The notes under the pieces are model-generated. The model was not told the origin of the DNA. It did not search any database and was given only the letters and a program-made list of their open reading frames with translations. 64,000 nucleotides of DNA, from contig CAMTWO010000005.1 of the NCBI GenBank assembly GCA_947085405.1, positions 43,507 to 107,506 of the forward strand. The letters run 5' to 3'. Numbering within the stretch: position 1 is the stretch's first letter; every line of letters starts with the position of its first letter. Both the position numbers and the translations under genes were made by a program. This DNA comes from JASEGV01 sp947085405. GTDB lineage: Bacteria; Bacteroidota; Ignavibacteria; UBA10030; BY39. Positions 7,798-16,549 of the stretch are shown piece by piece.

Positions 7798-10700
7798 TTT
7801 AATAAAATCATTTTACGGATTTCGGTATAAGTACCGGCTTGTAATTTATAATAATACATTCCGCCGGATAAATTTTGGGAATCAAACTCAACGCTGTAAC
7901 TGCCCGACTCCTGAAATTTATCGACAACAACTGCAACTTCCTGCCCCAAAATATCATATACTTTTAGTGTAACGAAACTACCAGACGGTATCTGATAAGT
8001 AATCATCGTTGACGGATTAAAAGGATTGGGATAGTTCTGCATCAAAGCATAGTTTGTTATTTCTCCACTTTGAGCGGCACCAGCAAGTCGCTCTAAAGAA
8101 ATCGATTTTAACAATTCGTCGTTAATAGAAATAGATCCTGTACCTTTCAATTCATAATCGGAATTTCCTTGCCGATCAGTAATTCTGTAAATCGCGTTAT
8201 CCGTAATCTCCCATTCAAGATACAACGGAAGCGATAAAGATTGTAATAATATGTTTTGTTTTTTATGATCATTGATTAAAGCCGCTGTACGTCCTGATTC
8301 AAATCGAATATCAAAGGCATCGGCAGGTGGGATGGGTGGTAATTCAAATTTATCGAGAGGCAAATTAACTTCGTTTCCAAAAAATAAAACCTGCTGTTTG
8401 CCTGTTTTATCGCTGAATGTTAATTTATTCGCTGTGACCTGAGAAGCTGTTGTGGCGTTTTTAGAATTTGATTTGGAAACACTATTCAGTATTATTTTCC
8501 CTGAGCCGTTTGCCTTCACCCAATAAGCTTTCATCGGTTCGATATTTTCGGCTGATGTGTATCCGTTATCGTAACCCCAAAATACTGAACTTATAAGACC
8601 AGATGGATCCTGTAAAATGCTACCTGTCGTTACAGGTGTGCTGATAGAACCAATTATATTCCATCCGGTCGTTAAATAAATCGTATCGCTTTCTAACGGA
8701 TCCCCGTTGACCTCAATTGATTGAGTCGTAGGAAATTTTAACCAATAACCTGAACCTTGGTTGAGTGTATCTCTCAAAACATATCCACCTGAAAAAGCAT
8801 AAGCAGGCGAGGTGCCTGAAGGAAACACAACCACCTTTCTTAAATCAGATTTTAAAGTTGGAATAGATACCAAATTCCAACCTTGATTCACATTCTGTGA
8901 TACCGAAAATGTCCCTGTTGTAATATTTTTGAAATTAGCCGTTGCATCAATAGTATTTTCCGCATTCCGACTCAGCACCTTGATAAAATACTCGGTTGCA
9001 GGATTAAGTCCAACTACTTGAACTCCGGCATTCCCGTTCCAAGCTGTGTAAGTTTTCCAGACAGGATCAATTCCTAATGTTCCATCGTTCTGAACATAAG
9101 CATCAATTAAACTGTCGCTTGTAACTTTTATTGCATATTCAGTTACACTTGGATTTAATTTTGTATCAATTACAACATAAATCGAAGTGGTTCCGTATGT
9201 GAATTTGTCTTTTATATCCGGCTTCATCGCTAAAGTATAACTTGTAACCGTGGCATAATTCCCCTCACCTTGCAAATTATACGCTAACACCTCATAAGTA
9301 TATTGGGTATTCGGCAACAGAAGAGTATCAGTAAACCCAGTCGTATTGGGTGGAAGGTCTCCGCTAACATTTGATTTTGCAAGCCCGTTCCTACGGTAAA
9401 CGCGGTAGCCCAACTCGTCGTTTGCATTATCAACCCATCCTAAATAAATTCGGTTATCCGACTTATCGATTATATGAACATTAGAAGGTGCTAAAGGAAC
9501 ATTCGCAATTGTGAAGCTTCGAGGCGAGCCACTACCCACAGTCGTTCCTGTAGCATTCTTTGCAATAACTTTCCAATAATATGTTCTACCAGATGTTAAA
9601 TTCATATACTCAAACGAGGTGGCAGTTTGATTTATACTTACTATCGTCAACGGATTATTCAGCGTATCCAAATATACATCATAACCCGCAGCTTGAGACG
9701 AGGAACTCCAAGTTAAACTTCCCGATCGCGGTTGATTGATTGCACCGTCGGTTGGTGATAATAAATTAAAACTTCCCGGTTGAGCTAATGCGATTGTTTT
9801 AAAATTCCAAGGTGAACCAGTTGCTTCGCGAGTGAAACTCCCGCTCTTTGCTACAACCTTCCAGTAGTAAGTTGTATTATAAGCGGTTCCACTGTATGAA
9901 TATGAAGTGCCAGATTGATTCGTGCTTACGATTGTGGTGGGTGGATTGGTAGTTCCAAAATAAACATCATAACCTGTTGCACCGGTAGATGCTTGCCAGG
10001 TTAACAAACCGCTGATTGATTGATCTATAGAATTATTAGCAGGAGTTAATAAATTAAAAGCCGATAAAGATTGAAAAACATATTTTGCAACAACAGGTAT
10101 ATGGTCGGCGGCATAATGTAGTCCATGTGCAACGCTATCGGGAACTGCTGTATTGGGGAGACGGTTAATTGAATCGTTATAGTGATTACCGTCGTTACCG
10201 AAAGCTTTGTAGGATGCACTAATGAGATTGTCTGTGAGACTCCACGAATTCAACAACATATCAAAGCGGTCGTCGAGGCCTCCGGTTGCACCGCCGCCAA
10301 ATGATCGCACACGCGGCGATTGTGTGTGGTGGATTGCGTAGGTACCATTGTTCCAAAGACCGGTCAAAGTTTTCGGGTCGAAACACCTTCCATCGTTATC
10401 AGCTTCACTGCCTATTAATTTGATATATGCTGGTTCAGTGCTTTTGTAGATATTAAAATCGCCACCTACAATAAAATTTGTATTCGCGGGTAAGGCATTC
10501 ATATGATTCCTCAAGATCGTTACTTCAGCAAGCCTCTTATTCTCATCATCCGTGGTCGCACTGGCTTTAAGATGTAGTGAATATATTTTTATGACTTCAC
10601 CACTGTTAGTATGGCGAAATGTATATTCTGCAATCTGCCTCAATGCTGTGTTGATGTACTGGGCACCGATATAAGTTACCTTATCCGATCGATAATAAAA

Positions 10701-11018
10701 ACTGTTGTCAGTATCGTCCCCATCATTAAAAGTAACCGTAGAGTAGAGACCAGGTTGATATTTATTCATAACTTCATTCAAGAAAGTGGTTACTCCTGTT
10801 TGACTTAACATCTCTTGAACAATCAGCACATCGGGTTTCATGGAATGAATAACAGGACGGAAGAATGGATTTCGGATAGTAGCATCTGAACCGGGATAAT
10901 TTAAAATGTTGTAAGTGACTATAGTCAAAGTATCGGTTTGACTGTAAGATGCTGACGTAAAAATGCAGCACGATAATGCTATTATGTATATTACAATAAC
11001 GCTCGGGAGACGGCGCAT
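7794..11018 (-). CDS. Secreted endonuclease/exonuclease/phosphatase-fold protein with FN3-like domains and T9SS tail
   Basis: A 1074-residue secreted protein. The signal peptide (LSCCIFTSASYSQ) is followed by an EEP domain at about 30-315 with its usual signposts: TYNILNYPG, DVLIVQEM, FIVGGDFNIY and ADHIPVVAKY, supplying the Asn, Glu, Asp/Asn and Asp/His metal and catalytic residues. Next come three fibronectin-III-like repeats (for example GYDVYFGT..., GYDVYLDT..., GYRVYRRN), a region resembling a fourth, and a C-terminal T9SS type A domain beginning NYPNPFNPSTMITYQI and ending EIRKMILLK. EEP enzymes cut nucleic acids or phosphoesters. A secreted nuclease for phosphate or DNA scavenging is plausible beside the phosphate operon. 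The exact substrate is not known. Confidence 0.87.
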   Translation of the reverse strand: MRRLPSVIVIYIIALSCCIFTSASYSQTDTLTIVTYNILNYPGSDATIRNPFFRPVIHSMKPDVLIVQEMLSQTGVTTFLNEVMNKYQPGLYSTVTFNDGDDTDNSFYYRSDKVTYIGAQYINTALRQIAEYTFRHTNSGEVIKIYSLHLKASATTDDENKRLAEVTILRNHMNALPANTNFIVGGDFNIYKSTEPAYIKLIGSEADNDGRCFDPKTLTGLWNNGTYAIHHTQSPRVRSFGGGATGGLDDRFDMLLNSWSLTDNLISASYKAFGNDGNHYNDSINRLPNTAVPDSVAHGLHYAADHIPVVAKYVFQSLSAFNLLTPANNSIDQSISGLLTWQASTGATGYDVYFGTTNPPTTIVSTNQSGTSYSYSGTAYNTTYYWKVVAKSGSFTREATGSPWNFKTIALAQPGSFNLLSPTDGAINQPRSGSLTWSSSSQAAGYDVYLDTLNNPLTIVSINQTATSFEYMNLTSGRTYYWKVIAKNATGTTVGSGSPRSFTIANVPLAPSNVHIIDKSDNRIYLGWVDNANDELGYRVYRRNGLAKSNVSGDLPPNTTGFTDTLLLPNTQYTYEVLAYNLQGEGNYATVTSYTLAMKPDIKDKFTYGTTSIYVVIDTKLNPSVTEYAIKVTSDSLIDAYVQNDGTLGIDPVWKTYTAWNGNAGVQVVGLNPATEYFIKVLSRNAENTIDATANFKNITTGTFSVSQNVNQGWNLVSIPTLKSDLRKVVVFPSGTSPAYAFSGGYVLRDTLNQGSGYWLKFPTTQSIEVNGDPLESDTIYLTTGWNIIGSISTPVTTGSILQDPSGLISSVFWGYDNGYTSAENIEPMKAYWVKANGSGKIILNSVSKSNSKNATTASQVTANKLTFSDKTGKQQVLFFGNEVNLPLDKFELPPIPPADAFDIRFESGRTAALINDHKKQNILLQSLSLPLYLEWEITDNAIYRITDRQGNSDYELKGTGSISINDELLKSISLERLAGAAQSGEITNYALMQNYPNPFNPSTMITYQIPSGSFVTLKVYDILGQEVAVVVDKFQESGSYSVEFDSQNLSGGMYYYKLQAGTYTEIRKMILLK

Positions 11019-11150
11019 AATAATTACTTTCTATTGTTATTATATGTTATTTCTATTTAATTCTAATGATTTCCCCATTAAAAATCAATATCAGGTTAGG
11101 GGGATTGGAATATCTGTGATGTGCTTCAAAAGAAGAAAAACCGTGTAAAG

Positions 11151-11420
11151 CTACTTGATCGAAATATTACGCTTTTTAAGAGATTTTGAGGGTTTTTTTA
11201 AATTTAATGAAAGCATCAAATTTTTTCGGGTGGATTTTAATAATGTTGGACTTTTTTGATTTTTGTATAACAGAACAGTTTTTTTGAGTGTGCTTAAATA
11301 AGCAGTGCAATCAGGACAATCGTCTAAATGTTTTTTAATTTCGAGGCAGGTCGGAGAATTTAGATTTGCATCTAAGTTTTCACATATATAACGATATGTC
11401 TTTTTACAAGTCATCTTCAT
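11151..11420 (-). CDS. Soluble zinc-finger anti-sigma factor
   Basis: An 89-residue protein with a ZAS-type zinc site, H-x3-C-x2-C (KKHLDDCPDCTAYL), preceded by conserved cysteines at about 5 and 13. No membrane segment follows, so it should be cytoplasmic. The C-terminal 40 residues are very lysine-rich. Its start overlaps the stop of the ECF sigma gene by ATGA, the classic arrangement of a sigma factor with its inhibitor. Family members bind the cognate sigma and release it on a signal, often redox or zinc. The signal cannot be read here. Confidence 0.8.
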   Translation of the reverse strand: MKMTCKKTYRYICENLDANLNSPTCLEIKKHLDDCPDCTAYLSTLKKTVLLYKNQKSPTLLKSTRKNLMLSLNLKKPSKSLKKRNISIK

Positions 11421-12004
11421 TGAGTTAAATATTTATTCAATTCATCACGTAAGAAAACCCGAGCACGCCGCAAACGCGATTTAATTGCGGGTACGGAGAG
11501 TTTTAAAATTTTTGAAGTTTCTTCTGCCGAGCGACCTTCAATATCCCGCAAAACAAATACGACTCTATATTCTTGCGGAAGTTTTAAAATTGCTGCATCC
11601 ATTTTCTCTTGTAATTCTTTATCCATTAATAATTCAGCGGGCGACGGATCCCACGCTGCGAATTCATTTGGTTCCATTCCTTCAGCCGGTGGTTCATCAT
11701 ACGAAATCCACAAATCGTCCAACTTACGTTTGCGGTGTTTCATCATGCAATTGTTCGTAACAATACTGTAAAGCCAGGTTGAAAATTTTGAGTCGCCTCT
11801 AAAACTTGAAATATTTTTATAAACGTTGATAAACGTATCCTGAAGTGTCTGCTCAGCTTTTTCTTTGTTCCTGCAAACCTTGTACGAGAAACTGTAGATC
11901 ATATCTTCATAACGGCGAACAAGCTCGGTAAAAGCGCGTTCATCACCTGTGCGGGCGCTTTGAATCAGGTCGTCGTCTTCGAGTCGTAATTGTTTCGTTA
12001 TCAT
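11417..12004 (-). CDS. ECF-type RNA polymerase sigma factor
   Basis: A protein of 195 residues from the chosen start MITKQLRLED. Region 2 is seen as FTELVRRYEDMIYSFSYKVC with QTLQDTFINVYKNISSFRG, and region 4 as LPQEYRVVFVLRDIEGRSAEE and LKLSVPAIKSRLRRARVFLR. An upstream ATG at 12067 would add 21 residues overlapping the end of phoU and looks like read-through of that region, so it was not used. The gene is directly followed, with an overlap, by its anti-sigma gene. It lies behind phoU in the same direction, with only 43 bp between, so it may be cotranscribed with the phosphate operon; a link with phosphate control is inference. Confidence 0.9.
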   Translation of the reverse strand: MITKQLRLEDDDLIQSARTGDERAFTELVRRYEDMIYSFSYKVCRNKEKAEQTLQDTFINVYKNISSFRGDSKFSTWLYSIVTNNCMMKHRKRKLDDLWISYDEPPAEGMEPNEFAAWDPSPAELLMDKELQEKMDAAILKLPQEYRVVFVLRDIEGRSAEETSKILKLSVPAIKSRLRRARVFLRDELNKYLTQ

Positions 12005-12047
12005 AACTTGGCTTGAATATAATATTTGCGTTACTGATAAGCAAAAA

Positions 12048-12710
12048 TTATAATTTGTTAGCCCCATGTTTTACGGAACGTGCTTCTTTTATAAAAATCA
12101 CCTCTTCAGCAATGTTGGTGGCAAGGTCGGCAACTCTTTCTAAATTGTGACTGATACGCATAAGATGTAAACAGCCCTCCATCATTTCACATGAATCTTT
12201 CATAACAGCAATAACGTCCTTCGCTGTTTTGCGATTCATATCGTCCATAATATCATCTCTATCAAGAACTGACTGTGCAAGTTTAGGATCGTTATGAATA
12301 AAGCTATCTATTGCATCGCGAAGCATGTGTTGAGCAAGCGCGCACATCTTAGGAATGTTTAGCATTGGCTCTTGGACGTCGGTTTGAGCTATCGTGAGTG
12401 CCGACTCAGCAATGTTCACCGCGTGGTCGCCAATCCGCTCAAGGTCGTTATTGATTTTTTGTGCAGCAAGAATCAATCGCAAATCTACCGCAACCGGCTG
12501 CTGTAAAGCCAGCAAGTCGATGATAGCAAAATCAATTTCTATTTCGAGCGAATTAATTCGCTTATCGCCCTCAATAATTTGTTTAGCGAGTTGCTTATCT
12601 TGTTCAAGAAATGCTTTGAGGGCTGAACCGACTGCTTCCTCAACCACGCTCGCCATTTTAATTAAGTTCGTTTTTAAACCTTCTAATTCCATTTCAAAAT
12701 GCCGCTGCAT
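12048..12710 (-). CDS. phoU: Phosphate signalling regulator PhoU
   Basis: A protein of 220 residues from MQRHFEMELEGL, made of two similar three-helix PhoU domains. The conserved segments DKRINSLEIEIDFAIIDLLA, LRLILAAQKINNDLERIGDHAVNIAE and, in the second half, CLHLMRISHNLERVADLATNIAEEV are present. PhoU is a cytoplasmic protein that couples the Pst transporter to the PhoR kinase and represses the Pho regulon in high phosphate. The start at 12710 is favoured over 12749 because GGAG lies five bases upstream of the ATG. It is separated from pstB by 255 bp of repeat-rich sequence, unusual inside this otherwise tight operon. Confidence 0.95.
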   Translation of the reverse strand: MQRHFEMELEGLKTNLIKMASVVEEAVGSALKAFLEQDKQLAKQIIEGDKRINSLEIEIDFAIIDLLALQQPVAVDLRLILAAQKINNDLERIGDHAVNIAESALTIAQTDVQEPMLNIPKMCALAQHMLRDAIDSFIHNDPKLAQSVLDRDDIMDDMNRKTAKDVIAVMKDSCEMMEGCLHLMRISHNLERVADLATNIAEEVIFIKEARSVKHGANKL

Positions 12711-12965
12711 ATTAGCTCCGTTTTTCTTTGTATAATTCAAAATATCCAAAATTAAAATGATACAAAATAATCTTTAAATTCCGATAACTAAATCCAAATT
12801 CATCATTCTGTGCCGGAGGCACATTCGCCACTGGCGAAAAAATTCGCAACTTGTCCGTCGAATCCTCGTTACGAGAAGAAGGCAGATTCGAAATCCAAAA
12901 TCCGAAATTTATCCGGTTGAATATCGAATATCGAACGCCAAATTCCGAATATTGAATTACGTTGC
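12711..12965 (-). repeat. Repeat-rich intergenic spacer between pstB and phoU
   Basis: No gene is supported here; an 85-codon open frame is composed of repeats. The sequence has several short palindromes (GTGCCGGAGGCAC, TTCGCCACTGGCGAA, CTCGTTACGAG) and a stretch of degenerate TTCGGATTTTGGATTTCGAA-like words at about 12880-12950. Similar words occur at 39661-39720 beside the tRNA-Gln gene. It looks like accumulated palindromic or low-complexity repeats. It could also affect the relative amounts of pstB and phoU message. Confidence 0.6.
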
Positions 12966-13733
12966 TCATCCAAATCGACCTGTAATGTAATCTTCGGTTT
13001 GTTTTTTCGACGGGGTCGTGAAAATCTTTTTTGTTAAATCGTACTCAATAATTTCGCCTAAATAGAAAAATGCAGTGCGATCGCTTACGCGGGCTGCCTG
13101 CTGCATATTGTGAGTTACAATTACAATAGTATATTTTTCTTTCAATTCATAAATAAGTTCTTCAATTTTTGCAGTCGCCAAAGGGTCGAGTGCACTTGCC
13201 GGCTCGTCCATTAACAAAATTTCAGGGTCAACTGCCAACGCTCTAGCGATGCACAAACGCTGCTGCTGCCCGCCCGAAAGAGCCAGACCGCTCTTTTTCA
13301 ACTCGTCCTTTACCTCATCCCATAAAGCTGCCCGTTTAAGACTTCTTTCAACGATTTCATCTAAAATATTTTTATTACGAATGCCATTTATCTTCGGTCC
13401 ATAAGCAACATTCTCATAGATGGATTTTGGAAACGGATTCGATTTTTGGAAAATCATACCGACCTGTTTACGTAACTCCACTACGTTTATGTTCTTATCG
13501 TAAATATTTATTTCATCTACATAAACTTCACCGTTTGTCTTCACATTATCAATCAAATCGTTCATCCGGTTTAGCGAGCGCAAGAAAGTCGATTTACCAC
13601 AACCCGACGGTCCAATCAATGCTGTTACATTGTTCGGTAGAATATCGAGTGTTACATTCTTCAAAGCTTGTTTGCTGCCGTAAAAAAGATTTAAATCTTG
13701 TGTTCGTATTTTTATATTTTGATTCATCGGCAT
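12966..13733 (-). CDS. pstB: Phosphate ABC transporter ATP-binding protein PstB
   Basis: A 255-residue ABC ATPase. Walker A GPSGCGKST (about 42-50), Q loop GMIFQKSNPFPKSIYENVAYG, signature LSGGQQQR, Walker B EILLMDEPASALDP and the H loop IVIVTHNMQQAARVSD are all intact. The phrase QKSNPFPKSIYENV is typical for PstB. It powers high-affinity phosphate import with PstC and PstA at the inner membrane. Two start codons are possible (13733 and 13727); at 13733 the ATG overlaps the pstA stop as TAATG, supporting coupling. It is the last transporter gene in the porin-pstSCAB order. Confidence 0.97.
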   Translation of the reverse strand: MPMNQNIKIRTQDLNLFYGSKQALKNVTLDILPNNVTALIGPSGCGKSTFLRSLNRMNDLIDNVKTNGEVYVDEINIYDKNINVVELRKQVGMIFQKSNPFPKSIYENVAYGPKINGIRNKNILDEIVERSLKRAALWDEVKDELKKSGLALSGGQQQRLCIARALAVDPEILLMDEPASALDPLATAKIEELIYELKEKYTIVIVTHNMQQAARVSDRTAFFYLGEIIEYDLTKKIFTTPSKKQTEDYITGRFG

Positions 13734-14638
13734 TAGTGGATTGCTCTTTTCCTGATTTTATATCTTAAAAACATTGCTGCAAAAGTTAATGTAAAAGTTA
13801 AGACTAAAAGCACGAGTGTAGTAGCATACTGGATTCCGAGTGTTGCTTCAACATCGTGCGATTGAGTTGCCATAACATAAACGTGATAACCTAAATTCAT
13901 AAATTGGTCGGACAAACTGCCGGGCAAATGCGGAAGATAATATGCGACTCCGGTAAAAAGAATCGGCGCTACTTCGCCCGCTCCCCTGCCAACAGCGAGT
14001 ATTGTTCCTGTAAATATACCGTTCAATGAATTCGGTAGAACAACTTTATAAATTGTTTGCCATTTAGTGGCACCAAGTGCCAAGCTCGCTTCGCGCAAAT
14101 CTTTTGGAACTGAACGGATAGTTTCCTCGACCGAGACGATTACAACCGGCAAAGTTAAAAGCGCCATCGTCAAACTTGCCCATAGAATATTCGGTTGACC
14201 CCAGCGCAGTTCAACACCACCGGTTAAAATATTATCCATCCCGGTTCCAACGAATTGTATAAAAAAACCAAGTCCAAATAAACCGAAGACAATCGAAGGA
14301 ACTCCCGCAAGTGTATTCACAGCAAACCTGACCAAGCGAGTCAAAATTGATTTCCGACTTGCATACTCGCTTAAATAAACTGCGGTTATGGTTCCAATCG
14401 GAACACCCACAATCGACATAATCAGGACTAACAATACGGTACCGATAATTGCTGGAAATATTCCGCCCGCCGTCATTCCCTCAGTTGGAACACCGGTTAT
14501 AAATTCCCAACTAATTAAATCTTTACCACCTAAAATTATATCGGACATTATAAGAACAATAGCTGCCACAATTAAAAATGCGGATAGGAAAGTTACACCC
14601 ACAACAAGCCAACCGGATATTTTCCGTTGCAGTTTCAC
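13733..14638 (-). CDS. pstA: Phosphate ABC transporter permease PstA
   Basis: A 301-residue inner-membrane permease with six predicted membrane segments. The region GVPIGTITAVYLSEYA, NTLAGVPSIVFGLFGLGFF and the EAA loop LREASLALGATKWQTIYKVVLP are diagnostic of PstA. It pairs with PstC to form the membrane channel of the phosphate importer. It overlaps both neighbours by one base or so (start at the pstC stop, stop at the pstB start), so synthesis of the three is probably coupled. PSPhate specificity is supported by the neighbouring pstS and phoU. Confidence 0.96.
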   Translation of the reverse strand: MKLQRKISGWLVVGVTFLSAFLIVAAIVLIMSDIILGGKDLISWEFITGVPTEGMTAGGIFPAIIGTVLLVLIMSIVGVPIGTITAVYLSEYASRKSILTRLVRFAVNTLAGVPSIVFGLFGLGFFIQFVGTGMDNILTGGVELRWGQPNILWASLTMALLTLPVVIVSVEETIRSVPKDLREASLALGATKWQTIYKVVLPNSLNGIFTGTILAVGRGAGEVAPILFTGVAYYLPHLPGSLSDQFMNLGYHVYVMATQSHDVEATLGIQYATTLVLLVLTFTLTFAAMFLRYKIRKRAIH

Positions 14639-15696
14639 TATTCTCCTCCGATGCGTTTCATTAATTTATTTCGAACATAAAATTCGGCAATTGCATTCAG
14701 AACGAATGTGAAAATAAAAAGTATCGAACCAATCATAAACAAAACATTGTAATGAGTGTCGCCAAAAACGACTTCAGCCATTTCTGCACCAATCGTTGCC
14801 GACATCGTTCGAACCGGCTCGAATAGTTTAATAGACATCAGAGAAGCATTTCCTGTTGCCATCAACACGATCATAGTTTCGCCGAATGCTCTTCCAACTC
14901 CTAATAATATCGCTGCAAAAACTCCGGGAATTGCAGCAGGTAGAACCACGAACAAAGCTGTTTGCCACTTCGTTGCTCCAAGCGATAAACTTGCTTCGGT
15001 AAGAACTTTAGGAACAGAAGAAAGCGCATCTTCGGCTACTGTGTAAACAATCGGAATTACAGCTAACGAAAGTGCTATCCCTCCGACAAAGGCATTCAGG
15101 CGGTATTCGTATCCAAAATGATTTTGTAAAAAAGTTGCCAAACCTACGAGGGCAAAAAAACCGATTACTACCGACGGAAAACCTGCAAGCATTTCAATTG
15201 TGGGTTTGATCAATTCCTTAACTTTTTTATTAGCAAATGCTGCTGTAAATAAGGCAGCCAAGATTGCAACGGGCGCCCCGAATAGAACAGCTATCAATGT
15301 TACTTTTAAACTTCCAACCACTAACGGCAGCAGCCCATATTTTGGGTTTCGTGAAACCGGCTGCCACTCGTCGTCTATTAAATTATTCAGCGAAGCCCTA
15401 TGTTCTTCGCTAACTTCTTCAACCGACTCGGCTTTTACATGTTTCTCGCTCAAAGCTTTTGAATAATCGGAGAGATATTCTTCACCATAAGTTTCCTGCG
15501 TCATTTCTTCTTCAATCGCTTCAACTTTTTCTTTTGGAAAGAAAATTGGCAGCGCCTCTCTGAACACAAAAACAAATATCAAAATTATAAATGCGAAAGA
15601 AATGAACGATACCCCTTTAATCGTATTCTCTGCTAAAAATTCAGATATATTAAAACTGCGTTTCAGCAAAGGCGATGTATTTTTATCGGTAGTCAT
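14638..15696 (-). CDS. pstC: Phosphate ABC transporter permease PstC
   Basis: A 352-residue permease, longer than usual (about 300). After the first membrane segment (about 28-48) there is a charged, glutamate-rich stretch of about 70 residues (for example EKVEAIEEEMTQETYGEEY) before the second one at about 120. Core features are normal: FPSVVIGFFALVGLATFL and the EAA loop LTEASLSLGATKWQTALFVV with AIPGVFAAILLGVGRAFGET. The insert would lie in the periplasm. It follows pstS after 1 bp and overlaps pstA. The function is secure; the purpose of the acidic insert is unknown. Confidence 0.95.
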   Translation of the reverse strand: MTTDKNTSPLLKRSFNISEFLAENTIKGVSFISFAFIILIFVFVFREALPIFFPKEKVEAIEEEMTQETYGEEYLSDYSKALSEKHVKAESVEEVSEEHRASLNNLIDDEWQPVSRNPKYGLLPLVVGSLKVTLIAVLFGAPVAILAALFTAAFANKKVKELIKPTIEMLAGFPSVVIGFFALVGLATFLQNHFGYEYRLNAFVGGIALSLAVIPIVYTVAEDALSSVPKVLTEASLSLGATKWQTALFVVLPAAIPGVFAAILLGVGRAFGETMIVLMATGNASLMSIKLFEPVRTMSATIGAEMAEVVFGDTHYNVLFMIGSILFIFTFVLNAIAEFYVRNKLMKRIGGE

Positions 15697-15697
15697 T

Positions 15698-16519
15698 TTA
15701 TCTTATTGGAAAATATCCAACTTTTATTATGATGGATTGACCTTCGTCGCTGAGTATCCAATCGATATATTTTTTTATCTCACCTGTCGGTTTTGTGCGT
15801 GTATAGATGTATAAGAAACGTGAAATTGGATAATCACCGGATTTAATATTTTCAGGAGTTGGTTCAAAGCCGGGCGATTTTGCATCGGTTTTAATTTTCA
15901 AGAATTTGATACCTTTTCCGTAAGCAGCACCCCCGTAACCAATTCCATTCTTATCTTTTGAAACAGCATTCACAACTGCTGCTGTGCCGGGCATATTTTG
16001 AGCATAGGGTACAAAATCTTCACCCTCCAAAATATGGTCTTTAAAATAAACATAAGTGCCCGAATTATTTTCACGACTGTAAAGAATTATTTTTGCATCT
16101 TGCCCGCCGACTTGTTTCCAGTTAGTAATTTTACCGGTATAAATATTTTTTAATTGTTCCAAAGTTAATTCTTGAACAGGATTAGTATCGTTCACGTAAA
16201 CCGAAAGCCCGTCCTTTGCAACTTTTATTTCAACACCGAGTGTGGCATACCGCTGTTTCAATTTTTCTCTCTCGCTTTTCTTCATAGGTCGAGACGAGTT
16301 GCAGAGATCGGTTGTTCCGTTTATCAACGCCGAAATTCCTGTCCCTGAACCGCCGCCTGTTACCTGTATTCTTACGTTCGGATTTTTTAGCATATATTCT
16401 TCAGCCAACCGCTGACCGAAAATTACCATCGTATCTGAACCTTTCACAGTAATAGTTTCACCTGGCATCATAAATCCGAATGCTAATATTGTTAAGATTA
16501 TCATTAAATTTTTAAACAT
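15698..16519 (-). CDS. pstS: Phosphate-binding protein PstS
   Basis: A 273-residue periplasmic solute-binding protein with a signal peptide (MIILTILAFGFMMPGE). The phosphate-binding signatures are present: TVKGSDTMVIFGQRLAEEYM, the loop TGGGSGTGISALINGTTD, and SRENNSGTYVYFKDH. A very strong ribosome-binding site, AAGGAGAAG, lies six bases before the ATG. It delivers phosphate to PstCAB. The gene begins 31 bp after the phosphate porin gene, so both are probably made from the promoter upstream of the porin, where Pho-box-like repeats are seen. Confidence 0.96.
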   Translation of the reverse strand: MFKNLMIILTILAFGFMMPGETITVKGSDTMVIFGQRLAEEYMLKNPNVRIQVTGGGSGTGISALINGTTDLCNSSRPMKKSEREKLKQRYATLGVEIKVAKDGLSVYVNDTNPVQELTLEQLKNIYTGKITNWKQVGGQDAKIILYSRENNSGTYVYFKDHILEGEDFVPYAQNMPGTAAVVNAVSKDKNGIGYGGAAYGKGIKFLKIKTDAKSPGFEPTPENIKSGDYPISRFLYIYTRTKPTGEIKKYIDWILSDEGQSIIIKVGYFPIR

Positions 16520-16549
16520 ATTCTTCTCCTTTTTTAAAATTTCCGGTTG

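Noticed and set aside
12005..12067. A longer start for the ECF sigma gene at 12067.
   Set aside because: The extra residues overlap the phoU end and do not resemble the sigma family.
12712..12969. An 85-codon open frame on the minus strand between pstB and phoU.
   Set aside because: It is made of palindromes and low-complexity words, has no ribosome-binding site or family resemblance, and overlaps both neighbours' ends.
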